From RYN-230 sp963720645 (lineage in GTDB: Bacteria; Actinomycetota; Actinomycetes; Streptosporangiales; Streptosporangiaceae), in contig CAVRFX010000021.1 of NCBI GenBank assembly GCA_963720645.1, positions 62,001 through 126,000 on the forward strand: 64,000 nucleotides of DNA, given 5' to 3'. How positions within the stretch are numbered: position 1 is the stretch's first letter; the number at the start of each line of letters is the position of its first letter. Below are positions 53,802 to 61,763 of the stretch, one piece after another. The notes under the pieces were generated by a model, which saw nothing but the letters and a program-made list of their open reading frames with translations, was not told the DNA's origin and did no database searches. The translations under genes and the position numbers were made by a program.

Positions 53802-55178
53802 TCAGCCGGGCGCCGTGTGCCCGGGGAGCTCGAGGGTGACGACGGCGCCACCGCCGGGCAGGTTGCGGACTCTTGCCCGGCCCCCGTGCGCCTGCGCGAT
53901 CGCGCGCACGATGGCCAGGCCCAGCCCCGCGCCGCCGTCGCTGCGGGCGCGTCCGGTGTCCGGCCGCGCGAACCGCTCGAACGCGCGGGGCAGGAACTCC
54001 CCGGGGAAGCCGGGGCCCTGGTCGCGGACCTCGATGACCAGGCCCGGATTGTCCGCCCGGGCAGAGACAGCCACCGCCGTCCCGGCCGGGGCGAACCGGA
54101 GCGCGTTGTCGACCAGGTTGTCCACGGCTTCGCGGATGCGATCCGGATCGACCTCGGCCGTGAGCCCGGCGGGCGCGTCCACCACGACGGAGACGCCAGC
54201 GGCCCGGGCGCGCGCGGCCGCGTGCTCCGCGCTGCGGGTCAGCAGCGGGCCGATGGCCGTCCGCTCCAGGCGTGGCTGGATCCGGTCCTCATCGCTGCGG
54301 GCCAGGAACAGCAGCTGCTCGGTAATGCGGGCCAGCCGGGCAGCTTCCTCTCCGGCGTGCTCCACCGCCGCCGCGAGTTCCTCCTTGCTGCGACCCGGCC
54401 GGGCCGCCAGTTCGAGTTCACCGCGCAGCACCGCGAACGGGGTGCGCAGCTCGTGGCTGGCGTCCGCGACCAGCGCCCGCTGCCGGGCGAGCGCTCCCTG
54501 CAGCCGGCCCAGCAGCTCGTTCATGGTGATGGCGAGGGCGGCGATCTCGTCGCGGGTCCGGGGCACCTGGAGGCCGGGCGCCGGGTCGCGCGCGGAGACG
54601 GAGGCCACCTCCCGCCTCAGCCGTTCGACGGGTGACAGGGCCGCCCGGGCGAGCCCGTACCCGCCCAGCCCGGCCGCGGCCACGAAGAGCACGCCGGCGA
54701 TCAGCAGCTCGCGGGTCACGTCGTGGCGCGTGCGGTCGAACGCCTCGAGGTTGACGCCGGCCACCGCGACCCACCCCGGGTGCCGTGCCAGCGGGCCGGC
54801 CATGACGCGTTCGTGCTCGTCCTCGTCCCGGCGGGTCAGCACGAACGGGTGGTGGCGGGCCTGGCGGATCTGGGCCGGGCCGAGCAGCGGGCTGGTCCCG
54901 GCGTCTGGGCTGCCGCCGCGGACCCGGCCCGCCGGGTCGATGACCTGGACCACGTACTCGCCGGGTGCCGGGTTGCCCGCCGCCGGGGACGGCCGGCCGG
55001 GCGCCGCACCGGCGGCCGGGAGGTAGCGGCTGGCCCGGCTGAGCTGGCTTCCGAGCTGGGTGTCGATCGAGCCCAGCAACGACGCCGACAGCTCGGCCAC
55101 GAACAGCCAGCCGCCCAGGACGAACAGCAGGGCGGCAGCGGCGGTGAACACGACGGCGAGCCGGAGCCTGATCGACAT
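53802..55178 (-). CDS. Sensor histidine kinase
   Basis: A 458-residue membrane kinase: TM1 near residues 7-30, an outside loop of about 130 residues, TM2 near 160-180, a HAMP linker (ALSPVERLRREVASVSARD), the HisKA box VADASHELRTPFAVLRGELE with the phosphorylated His near 248, and the ATPase domain with DNLVDNALRFAP, DQGPGFPGEF and GGAGLGLAIVRAIAQAHGG. It pairs with the response regulator two bases upstream. The signal is unknown. Divergent to the pair is the ApbE/NuoF/ferredoxin operon, a likely target. Confidence 0.95.
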   Translation of the reverse strand: MSIRLRLAVVFTAAAALLFVLGGWLFVAELSASLLGSIDTQLGSQLSRASRYLPAAGAAPGRPSPAAGNPAPGEYVVQVIDPAGRVRGGSPDAGTSPLLGPAQIRQARHHPFVLTRRDEDEHERVMAGPLARHPGWVAVAGVNLEAFDRTRHDVTRELLIAGVLFVAAAGLGGYGLARAALSPVERLRREVASVSARDPAPGLQVPRTRDEIAALAITMNELLGRLQGALARQRALVADASHELRTPFAVLRGELELAARPGRSKEELAAAVEHAGEEAARLARITEQLLFLARSDEDRIQPRLERTAIGPLLTRSAEHAAARARAAGVSVVVDAPAGLTAEVDPDRIREAVDNLVDNALRFAPAGTAVAVSARADNPGLVIEVRDQGPGFPGEFLPRAFERFARPDTGRARSDGGAGLGLAIVRAIAQAHGGRARVRNLPGGGAVVTLELPGHTAPG

Positions 55179-55180
55179 CC

Positions 55181-55861
55181 CTACGCCGGCTCTTCGTGGC
55201 GCAGCCGGTAACCCATCCCGCGGACGGTCTGGATGTCCTCGCGGCCGAACGGGATGTCCACCTTGCGGCGCAGGTACTTCACGTACTGGTTAACCACATT
55301 GGAGGTGCCGTCGTAGGCGAAGTCCCACACGGCCTCGATGATCTGGGACCGGGTCAGGACCGTGCCTGGGTTGCGGAGGAAGAACTCCAGCAGGGAGAAC
55401 TCCTTCGGGGACAGCTCGATCTCGGTGCCGCCCCGCCAGGCCCGTTTACTGGCGGGATCCAGCTTGAGGTCCCCCTCGGCCAGGACCGCCGGGCGGCGCC
55501 GGTCGTCGCGCCGGGTCAGTGCCCGCAGCCGGGCCGCGAGTTCCAGCAGGCTGAACGGTTTGACCAGGTAGTCATCAGCGCCCGCATCCAGCCCCCGGAC
55601 CCGGTCGCCGATCTCGTCGCGGGCGGTGAGCATCAGCACCGGGACCCAGATGCCTGCCTCCCGCAGCCGGCGGCACAGCTCGAATCCGTCGAAGCCCGGC
55701 AGCATGATGTCCAGGATGATCGCCGCGTACGGGTTCTCGGTCGCCATCCACAGGCCGTCCGGCCCGGTCCCGGCGATGTTGACGGCGTGGCCCTCCTCCT
55801 CGAGCGCCCGCTTGACCAGGCGCGCCATCCGCACCTCGTCCTCGATCACCAGGACCCGCAT
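55181..55861 (-). CDS. OmpR-family response regulator
   Basis: About 226 residues. Receiver domain: MRVLVIEDEVRMARLVKRAL with the acidic pocket, phosphorylated Asp in AIILDIMLPGFDGFELCRRL, and the Lys in DDYLVKPFSLLELAARLRAL. Winged-helix domain: IELSPKEFSLLEFFLRNPGT and NVVNQYVKYLRRKVD. The start is the ATG at 55861; a GTG two codons earlier (55867) is also possible. It overlaps closely with the kinase gene. A perfect 26-bp palindrome and direct CTCAC repeats lie upstream. Confidence 0.95.
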   Translation of the reverse strand: MRVLVIEDEVRMARLVKRALEEEGHAVNIAGTGPDGLWMATENPYAAIILDIMLPGFDGFELCRRLREAGIWVPVLMLTARDEIGDRVRGLDAGADDYLVKPFSLLELAARLRALTRRDDRRRPAVLAEGDLKLDPASKRAWRGGTEIELSPKEFSLLEFFLRNPGTVLTRSQIIEAVWDFAYDGTSNVVNQYVKYLRRKVDIPFGREDIQTVRGMGYRLRHEEPA

Positions 55862-55912
55862 GGCCACTGAGCGTACGCAGCTCAGATGTGAAAACGATGA
55901 AAGCCACGCGCC

Positions 55913-55938
55913 GGACGATGTGAGGTCTCACATCGTCC
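55913..55938. promoter_or_regulatory. Perfect 26-bp palindrome between divergent operons
   Basis: GGACGATGTGAG, two bases GT, then CTCACATCGTCC. It lies 52 bases from the response-regulator start and 87 from the start of the small membrane protein gene. Long perfect arms suit a dimeric regulator; related half-sites (GATGTGAAAACGATG, CTCAC) flank it. Confidence 0.7.
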
Positions 55939-56024
55939 TCTCACGGCCAGTTCATCGGCGCCCCCGCACGATGAGGCAGCCGGGGCAGATCCCGGCGGCG
56001 ACCAACGGAAAGGACAACGCGACC

Positions 56025-56513
56025 ATGGATGCCGAGCGTGAAGACCGCGGCGGCCGGGTGCCGCTGCCTGGATTCGGCGACCCTGCGCCCGGGGGACCTG
56101 AGCCCGGGGGACCTGAGCCCGGGGGACCTGAGCCCGGGGGACCGGCGCCCGGGGACCCTGATCAGCGTGACTGGGCTTCCCGCGCCCAGCCCGCAGCGGA
56201 CCGGCGGGACGGTATCCGGCACGCCCGGCGGATGTCCAACTGGACCCTGGCCGCGCTGCTCGCCGGGACCGGGGCCGCCACCGTGGCGCTGGCCCACCAT
56301 GCCTTCCCCCCGGCGGCCACCACCGCCGGCACGTCCACCACGGCCGCCGGGGCCACGACCGCGACGGCCCACGGGGCCAGCGGCCCGCAGGTCTCGCACT
56401 CGGTCGCGACGACCAGCGCGTCCGGTGTCACGGTCACCACGACCACGCACACCGTGAACGGCAGGACCGTCGTGACCCACGTCCGGCACGTGCCGGCGTA
56501 CCACGACAACTAA
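56025..56513 (+). CDS. Small membrane protein with PGGPE repeats and Thr-rich tail
   Basis: A 162-residue protein of unknown family. The N-terminal 70 residues are charged and contain four PGGPE-type repeats from a 15-bp tandem DNA repeat. A single membrane helix follows (SNWTLAALLAGTGAATVALA, residues about 71-90). The outside tail is rich in Ala, Thr, Ser and Val (AAGATTATAHGASG, TTTTHTVNGRTVVTHV). It is the first gene of the redox operon, just before apbE. AAGATT resembles the core of ApbE flavinylation sites (SGAT-type), but the FMN-binding domain usual for ApbE targets is absent, so this is only a possibility. Confidence 0.7.
   Translation: MDAEREDRGGRVPLPGFGDPAPGGPEPGGPEPGGPEPGGPAPGDPDQRDWASRAQPAADRRDGIRHARRMSNWTLAALLAGTGAATVALAHHAFPPAATTAGTSTTAAGATTATAHGASGPQVSHSVATTSASGVTVTTTTHTVNGRTVVTHVRHVPAYHDN
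56088..56147. repeat. Four 15-bp tandem repeats inside a CDS
   Basis: CCCGGGGGACCTGAG repeated three times exactly and once with changes (CCCGGGGGACCGGCG). In frame, they code for Pro-Gly-Gly-Pro-Glu. Copy number may vary between strains. Confidence 0.9.
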
Positions 56514-56525
56514 GGGGCCGTGACC

Positions 56526-57602
56526 ATGACTATGGCACCCACGACGATCGCACCCGCCGGGGTCCCGCCGTCCACCTGGCGGCTGGTCGATACCGGGGAC
56601 ACCACGGTCGCTGTGGCGCAGCGCAGCGCACTGGGCACGACCGCCCGGCTGGCAGTGTGGCCGCCCGCGCAGGCCGGCCCGGCCATGGCCGCCGTTGACG
56701 AGGTGCTGAGCGTCCTGGATCTCCAGGCCAGCAGGTTCCGGGCGGACTCGGAGATCTCCTGGCTGCACCGCTCGGGCGGGGGCCTGTACATGCTCAGTGA
56801 CGGTCTCGCCGAGGCGGTCGGCGTGGCGCTGGCCGCGGCCGCGTGGACCGGGGGGCTGGCCGACCCCACGGTCGGCGCGGCACTCATCTCGCTCGGCTAC
56901 GACCGTGATTTCGCCGCCCTCGATCCGGCCCGGCCTGATCCTCCCGCCGCGCCGGTCCCGGTCCCGGGCTGGCAGTCGGTGCGGCTGGACGGCCCGCTGC
57001 TCCGCCTGCCCGCCGGGGTGCTGCTCGACCTGGGGGCCACGGCCAAGGGCCTCGGCTCCGACCGTGCGGTCCGGGCGGTCCAGGCCGCCGCGGGACGCAC
57101 CGCTGCCCGGGGCACCGGAGGCGTGCTGGTCAGCCTCGGTGGCGACATCGCGATCGCCGGCACGCCGCCCGCCGGCGGGTGGCCGGTGCTCGTGGCTGAC
57201 GAGCCGGGTCCGGGCGGCCCGGGCCCGGTCCAGCTGGTCCGGCTGGAGCGCGGCGCGGTGGCGACCTCATCCATCACCTGCCGCCGGTGGCGGCGGGGCG
57301 GCCGCGTGATGCATCACATCGTGGATCCCCGGACCGGCCTGCCGGCAGATGGCCCCTGGCGGACGGTGAGCGTGGCTGCGGCGACCTGCGCCGACGCCAA
57401 CGCCGCCGCGACCGCGGCGGTCGTCGCCGGTGACCGGGCGCAGGAGTGGCTGGCCGCGGCGGGACTCCCGGCCCGGCTGGTCGGCCAGGACGGCGCGCTG
57501 CACTACGCCGGCGGGTGGCCTGCCGGTGAGGGCGGGCTGCTGAGCCCGCCGGCCGGCACCCGCGTCTACCGCGGCGCGGGGCCACGCGGGAGCGCACGAT
57601 GA
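56526..57602 (+). CDS. apbE: FAD:protein FMN transferase (ApbE)
   Basis: About 358 residues. DEVLSVLDLQASRFRADSEI is the family start, VLLDLGATAKGLGSDRAVRA the FAD-binding part, VLVSLGGDIAIAGTPP the next conserved strand, and MHHIVDPRTGLPADGPWRTV the metal and nucleotide signature. It moves FMN from FAD onto a Thr of a target protein, usually outside or at the membrane. The ATG at 56526 is placed eight bases behind AAGGGG. The next gene starts in its stop codon. No classical FMN_bind target is encoded in the operon; the small Thr-rich protein or a distant protein may be the target. Confidence 0.94.
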   Translation: MTMAPTTIAPAGVPPSTWRLVDTGDTTVAVAQRSALGTTARLAVWPPAQAGPAMAAVDEVLSVLDLQASRFRADSEISWLHRSGGGLYMLSDGLAEAVGVALAAAAWTGGLADPTVGAALISLGYDRDFAALDPARPDPPAAPVPVPGWQSVRLDGPLLRLPAGVLLDLGATAKGLGSDRAVRAVQAAAGRTAARGTGGVLVSLGGDIAIAGTPPAGGWPVLVADEPGPGGPGPVQLVRLERGAVATSSITCRRWRRGGRVMHHIVDPRTGLPADGPWRTVSVAAATCADANAAATAAVVAGDRAQEWLAAAGLPARLVGQDGALHYAGGWPAGEGGLLSPPAGTRVYRGAGPRGSAR

Positions 57603-58216
57603 GCGCGGCCGCGGCCGTGGCCGGATCGCAGGGCCTGTGGTTCGTGTCCCGGGCCAGCGGGCTGGCCCTGCTCGTCCTCTTCAGCGCCGTGGTGGTGCTC
57701 GGTGTGGCGGCGCGGCTGGGCTCGGCGCCGCGCCGCTGGCCGCGGTTCGCCACGGCGGAGGTGCACCGGACGCTCGCCCTGTTCTCGGTGGCCTTCCTGG
57801 CCCTGCACGTGCTCACCGCGATCCTGGATCCCTTCGTCACGATTGGCTGGGCCGCCACCGTGCTGCCCTTCGTGTCCGGGTACCGGACCCTGGCCATCGG
57901 CCTGGGCACCCTCGCGGTTGACCTCGGCGGCGCGGTGCTGATCACCAGCCTGATCCGCGCCCGCCTCGGCTACCGGGCCTGGCGCGCCGTGCACTGGCTG
58001 GCCTACCTGGCGTGGCCGGTCGCGTTCGTGCACTCCCTCACGGCCGGTGGCGACCTGGGCGTGTGGTGGGTCGCGCTTACCGAGTGGGGATGCGCGGTCG
58101 CGGTCGCCACCGCCGTCCTGGCCCGCATCCTGGGCAACATCCGGCACCCCCGGCTGGCCGGCCAGCCATCGGCCAGCTTCGACCGGCTCACCCCGCGGAA
58201 AGAGGCCCTCCGGTAG
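57599..58216 (+). CDS. Ferric-reductase-like transmembrane protein
   Basis: A 205-residue protein with about five or six helices. His residues at matching depths (AEVHRTLALFSVAFLALHVL, and RAVHWLAYLAWPVAFVHSLT) are placed as haem b ligands in the FRD/YedZ-like family. Such proteins carry electrons across the membrane. No separate flavin or NAD domain is attached, so it must take electrons from a partner; the NuoF-like protein encoded next is the obvious candidate. It overlaps apbE by ATGA and the next gene by one base (TAGTG). Confidence 0.92.
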   Translation: MSAAAAVAGSQGLWFVSRASGLALLVLFSAVVVLGVAARLGSAPRRWPRFATAEVHRTLALFSVAFLALHVLTAILDPFVTIGWAATVLPFVSGYRTLAIGLGTLAVDLGGAVLITSLIRARLGYRAWRAVHWLAYLAWPVAFVHSLTAGGDLGVWWVALTEWGCAVAVATAVLARILGNIRHPRLAGQPSASFDRLTPRKEALR

Positions 58217-59535
58217 TGCGTCCCTACGACGACGTCTCGCCCCGCCCCGCCCCGGTCACGGCCGGGCCCGCCAGCCGGCTGCCCGCCGGCCAGCTCCCCC
58301 GCCTGCTGCCCGCCGGCTTCGCGGCCGGCCCGGCCAGCCTGGCCGGGCACCTCCGCCGCTACGGGCCGCCCCCGCCCGCCCGCCTGGACCGGGCGGCCCG
58401 GACCGCGCTCCTCCACGAGGTGGAACGGTCCGGGCTCACCGGCCGCGGCGGGGCTGCCTTTCCCACGGCGCGGAAGCTGGCCGCGGTCGCGGCCCGCGCA
58501 GACGCTGTGGTCGTGGCCAACGGCACCGAAGGTGAGCCCGCGAGCGCCAAGGACAAGGTCCTGCTGGCCCGGTCACCGCACCTCGTCCTGGACGGGGCGG
58601 TGCTGGCCGCGGCGATCGCGGGCGCCCGCCAGGCCGTGATCGTCGTCCACCATTCGGTCCGGGAGATCATCGATGAGGCCGTCGCCGAGCGCCGCCGCGC
58701 AGGCTCCGACCGGATCCGCATCCGCGTGGTGACCGGCGCGGACCGGTTCGTGGCCGGGGAGGCCAGCGCGGTCGTGCACTGGATCGAGCGCGGTGTTCCT
58801 GCGCCGACAGCCACCCCGCCCCGGCTGTCCGAGCGCGGGCTCGGCGGGAAGCCGACACTGGTGCAGAACGTCGAGACGCTGGCCCATCTCGCGCTCATCG
58901 GCCGGTACGGCGCCCCGTGGTTCCGCACCCTCGGCACCACGCGGGAACCAGGGTCGATGCTGGTGACCATCCTGGGGGCCGTGAACGAGCCCTGCGTGCA
59001 CGAGATCGCGATCGGCACCCCCGTGAGCGAGGTGCTCAGCCTGGCCGGCGGTGCGTCCGCGCCGCTTCAGGCCCTGCTGCTAGGCGGTTACTTCGGCCGC
59101 TGGGTGGATGCGGCCGCCGCCGCATCCCTGCCCTTCTCGGCCGCGGGCCTGGCACCGCTGGGTGCGGGCGCCGGCGCTGGCCTGATCGCGGCCCTCCCGG
59201 CCGATGCCTGCGGGCTGGCCGAGACAGCCCGGGTGGTGCGGTATCTCGCCGACGAGTCCGCGGGCCAGTGCGGTCCCTGCCTGTTCGGCCTGGACGCGGT
59301 GGCCGGGGAGGTCCAGCGGCTCGCCGAGGGCCGCACGTCCAGCCTCGCGACCCTGCGCCGGTGGCTCGGCCAGGTGGACGGGCGGGGCGCGTGCAGTCAC
59401 CCGGACGGCGCCGTGGGGCTGATCCGCAGCGCACTGCGCGTGTTCGGCGGCGAACTGGAGCAGCACGCGGACGGCTGGTGCTGCGCAACCCGGACGGGCG
59501 CGGTCCTGCCCGTGCCCCCCCGGCGCCCGCGATGA
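58216..59535 (+). CDS. NuoF-like NADH/flavin/Fe-S protein
   Basis: A 439-residue protein of the complex I 51-kDa family. The FMN/NADH site is GLTGRGGAAFPTARKLAAVA with VVVANGTEGEPASAKDKVLL; SLBB-like and Fe-S parts follow (LVTILGAVNEPCVHEIAIG). The cluster region reads ESAGQCGPCLFGLDAV with GRGACSHPDG, so the first Cys of the usual four is Ala, leaving three. This form is usual in this actinobacterial branch as far as I recall, and a different cluster or ligand may occur. The GTG start at 58216 overlaps the previous stop. It would pass electrons between NADH and the ferredoxin or the membrane haem protein. Confidence 0.9.
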   Translation: MRPYDDVSPRPAPVTAGPASRLPAGQLPRLLPAGFAAGPASLAGHLRRYGPPPPARLDRAARTALLHEVERSGLTGRGGAAFPTARKLAAVAARADAVVVANGTEGEPASAKDKVLLARSPHLVLDGAVLAAAIAGARQAVIVVHHSVREIIDEAVAERRRAGSDRIRIRVVTGADRFVAGEASAVVHWIERGVPAPTATPPRLSERGLGGKPTLVQNVETLAHLALIGRYGAPWFRTLGTTREPGSMLVTILGAVNEPCVHEIAIGTPVSEVLSLAGGASAPLQALLLGGYFGRWVDAAAAASLPFSAAGLAPLGAGAGAGLIAALPADACGLAETARVVRYLADESAGQCGPCLFGLDAVAGEVQRLAEGRTSSLATLRRWLGQVDGRGACSHPDGAVGLIRSALRVFGGELEQHADGWCCATRTGAVLPVPPRRPR

Positions 59536-59732
59536 CCGCCCACCGCCGGCTCCGGGTTGACCCCATCGCCTGCGATGGCCGGGGGCTGTGTGCCGAGATC
59601 CTGCCCGAGCTCATCACCCTCGATGACTGGGGTTTCCCGGTCATCCGGGCCGACGTGCCGGGTCCTCTCGTAGCGGACGCCCGGGAAGCAGTCAGGGTGT
59701 GCCCGAAGCTAGCGCTGCGCCTGGAGCGCTGA
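59532..59732 (+). CDS. Single-cluster 3Fe-4S-type ferredoxin
   Basis: A 66-residue ferredoxin: VDPIACDGRGLCAEILPELI gives Cys-X5-Cys, and AVRVCPKLALRLER the last Cys-Pro. Three cysteines fit a 3Fe-4S cluster as in ferredoxins of actinobacterial P450 systems. TLDDWGFPVI between them is typical. It overlaps the NuoF-like gene (ATGA), so the two are made together, and the ferredoxin is probably the soluble electron partner of the operon. Confidence 0.93.
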   Translation: MTAHRRLRVDPIACDGRGLCAEILPELITLDDWGFPVIRADVPGPLVADAREAVRVCPKLALRLER

Positions 59733-59778
59733 GCCGGGCTCCCTGGCCTGACGGGCTGGCCCGCGCGGGCCGCTGGCC

Positions 59779-60543
59779 TCAGCTGATCGCCTGGAGCACC
59801 TGCTCCGGGGTCTCGACCTGGGGCAGGTGGCCGGTGCCGGTGAGCAGCTCGAACCGGGCCTTCGGGATGGCGTCCGCGAACGCCTGGCCGTACCCGGGGT
59901 CGGCGATCCGGTCGCTATCGCCCCACAGCACCAGGGCCGGCACCGCCACGGACGCGAGACGCCCGGCGAGGGTGGGGTCGGTCATCGCGGTTCCGGCGTA
60001 GGTGGCGAGGGCGGCCCGGTTGGCCGCCGCGATCGCCTGCGCGGCGGGCGGCAGCGTGGCCGGGTCGATCCGGAACGGCCCGGGGTCGTGGAAGCTGAGC
60101 TGGAACACCTGGTCCATCGTCAGCGAGAAGAAGTCCGCGACGGGGTGGCCCGGAACCTCGATGCCGACGGCGTCGATGAGGATGACCCGGCTGACCCGGG
60201 GTGAGTTCAGGATGGCCATCTCCGCGGCGATCCAGCCGCCGATCGAGTTCCCTGCCACCGTGACGTCATCCAGGCCGAGCTGGTCCAGCAGCGCGGTGTA
60301 GAGCGCGGCGAGCCCCCCGGCCGTGTGCAGGGCCCCGGGACGCGGGGTGCCGCCGAACCCGGGGTGGACCGGGACGAGCACCCGCAGCTGCCGGGAGGCG
60401 GCGAGCAGCTCGCCGAAGCGGGCCACCGTGTCGGGGCCGCCGCCGTGCAGGAGCAGGAACGGCTGGCCCTCGCCGTGCTCCTCGACGGTCACGTCCACCG
60501 GGCCGGTGCCGTCGGGGGTCACGGTATACGTGGTGGCGGTCAT
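59779..60543 (-). CDS. Alpha/beta-fold hydrolase
   Basis: A 254-residue hydrolase with FLLLHGGGPDTVARFGELLA (oxyanion), VTVAGNSIGGWIAAEM (Ser100), LWGDSDRIADPGYGQAFAD (Asp) and LTGTGHLPQVETPEQVLQAI (His). The cap region contains PGHPVADFFSLTMDQVFQLS. The wording is like esterases or C-C-bond hydrolases of small molecules. It is followed downstream of the cupin gene by about 50 bases and is probably in the same TetR-controlled transcript, suggesting a shared detoxification or catabolic step. Confidence 0.9.
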   Translation of the reverse strand: MTATTYTVTPDGTGPVDVTVEEHGEGQPFLLLHGGGPDTVARFGELLAASRQLRVLVPVHPGFGGTPRPGALHTAGGLAALYTALLDQLGLDDVTVAGNSIGGWIAAEMAILNSPRVSRVILIDAVGIEVPGHPVADFFSLTMDQVFQLSFHDPGPFRIDPATLPPAAQAIAAANRAALATYAGTAMTDPTLAGRLASVAVPALVLWGDSDRIADPGYGQAFADAIPKARFELLTGTGHLPQVETPEQVLQAIS

Positions 60544-60594
60544 GAGTGTCTCCTGGGTTTGTCGGGGAGGCCTGGGTGGCTGGGAGGGGAGTGG

Positions 60595-61059
60595 CTAGGC
60601 GAAGTCGGTGGCCGGAACCGTGGCGTAACGGCTCATCACCTGGATGGCTGCCGCGGGGCTGACGTCCTGGCCGCCGGCGATCATGTCCCGCAGATCCCGG
60701 AAGTACTGCACGTACAGGTCGGGCGTGAACGTGTTCAGCAGCACGGCCGGCGTGTCGCCCGGGTTGGCGAACGTGTGCGGGGCGCCCGGCGGGATCATCA
60801 CCAGGGTGCCCGCGGGTGCCTCGTGGTCCGTCTCCCCGACCGTGAAGCGGGCCGTGCCCGAGACGACGTAGAAACCCTCGTCGTGCCGGGCGTGCCGGTG
60901 CTGCGGCGGTCCCTCGGTGTGCGGGGCGAGCGTGATCTCGCCGATCCCGAGCCGGTGCGCGGTGGTGTGCCCGTCCTCGAGGATGCGCATCTGGGTCGGC
61001 CCGAGGACGATCGCCTCGCCGTCCGCCGGCCCGATCACTGAGACCTGGGTCATCATCAT
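60595..61059 (-). CDS. Cupin-domain protein
   Basis: About 154 residues, one cupin barrel. Motif 1 is HRHARHDEGFYVVSGTARFT with two His and a Glu that can hold a metal; motif 2 is PPGAPHTFANPGDTPAVLLN. A C-terminal helical part (YVQYFRDLRDMIAGGQDVSP) is typical of quercetinase-like or sugar-isomerase-like small cupins. Three ATG codons in a row (61059, 61056, 61053) follow AAGGGGG. A good promoter lies upstream, between it and a divergent TetR gene, which probably represses it. Confidence 0.9.
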   Translation of the reverse strand: MMMTQVSVIGPADGEAIVLGPTQMRILEDGHTTAHRLGIGEITLAPHTEGPPQHRHARHDEGFYVVSGTARFTVGETDHEAPAGTLVMIPPGAPHTFANPGDTPAVLLNTFTPDLYVQYFRDLRDMIAGGQDVSPAAAIQVMSRYATVPATDFA

Positions 61060-61087
61060 GCCCCCTTCGTGAGAGTGAACTGTCATC

Positions 61088-61116
61088 ACTATAGGAAGCT
61101 GGCATCCTTTGTGCAA
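61088..61116 (-). promoter_or_regulatory. Sigma-70-type promoter for the cupin gene
   Basis: On the minus strand: -35 TTGCAC (complement of 61111-61116), 17-base spacer, -10 TATAGT (complement of 61088-61093). Spacing is ideal and the -10 differs from consensus at one base. The cupin ATG is about 29 bases further. Confidence 0.75.
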
Positions 61117-61143
61117 GTTGACTATCATGAAGAGGGTTGACTA
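61117..61143. promoter_or_regulatory. Direct repeat GTTGACTA, likely operator or -35 region
   Basis: GTTGACTA at 61117-61124 and again at 61136-61143, 19 bases apart (about two helix turns), between the cupin promoter and the tetR start. TTGACT could also serve as a -35 box for tetR. Confidence 0.5.
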
Positions 61144-61166
61144 GCACATGAGCCGGGGAGGAACCG

Positions 61167-61763
61167 ATGATCCTCGAAGAGAGCACCGGGCGGGCCAACC
61201 AGAAGAGGCGGACCCGGATGGCCATCGTGGAGGCCTGCCGCCAGATCATCCGCTCGGGTTCCCCCGTGACGATGCCCGAGGTCGCCCGGGCCGCGCTGGT
61301 CTCCGAGGCGACGGCCTACCGCTACTTCCCCGACCTGGCCGCCCTCCTGAATGAGGCGTTTCCCGGGATGTGGCCCAGCCCGGCCGAGGCGCTGGCCCCG
61401 GTCGCGGACTCCGGCGACCCCGCCGAGCGCGTCGCGTTCGCGTGCGGGTTCCTGCTGCGCGGCGTGCTTGCCTACCAGGGGGCGGTCCGGGCCATGATCG
61501 CGGCCACCATCACCCACCCCGAACTCGCCCCCATCCGGCCTGGGCTGCGCTTCGGGCTGATCGATGAGGCCCTGACCCCGCTGGACGGGCCGCTAGTGGC
61601 CACGGATCCTGCGGGCCTGGCCCAGCTCAAGCGCGACCTCGCCGCCGTGGTCAGCGCGGAGGCCCTTTTCGTCCTGACCGATCTGGCCGGGCTCACCCCG
61701 GACGACGCGATCGCCAGCCTCGTCCGGACCGCGACGACCATCACCCAGGCTGCCCTCCAGTAG
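61167..61763 (+). CDS. TetR-family transcriptional regulator
   Basis: A 198-residue regulator. ANQKRRTRMAIVEACRQIIR and VTMPEVARAALVSEATAYRY (with FPDLAALLNEAF) form the TetR helix-turn-helix. The C-terminal domain is short and unlike the drug-binding type I know. GGGGAGG stands a few bases before the ATG at 61167. It is divergent from the cupin-hydrolase pair, which is its probable target. The 3' end overlaps the open frame of a convergent membrane protein by 170 bases. Confidence 0.92.
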   Translation: MILEESTGRANQKRRTRMAIVEACRQIIRSGSPVTMPEVARAALVSEATAYRYFPDLAALLNEAFPGMWPSPAEALAPVADSGDPAERVAFACGFLLRGVLAYQGAVRAMIAATITHPELAPIRPGLRFGLIDEALTPLDGPLVATDPAGLAQLKRDLAAVVSAEALFVLTDLAGLTPDDAIASLVRTATTITQAALQ

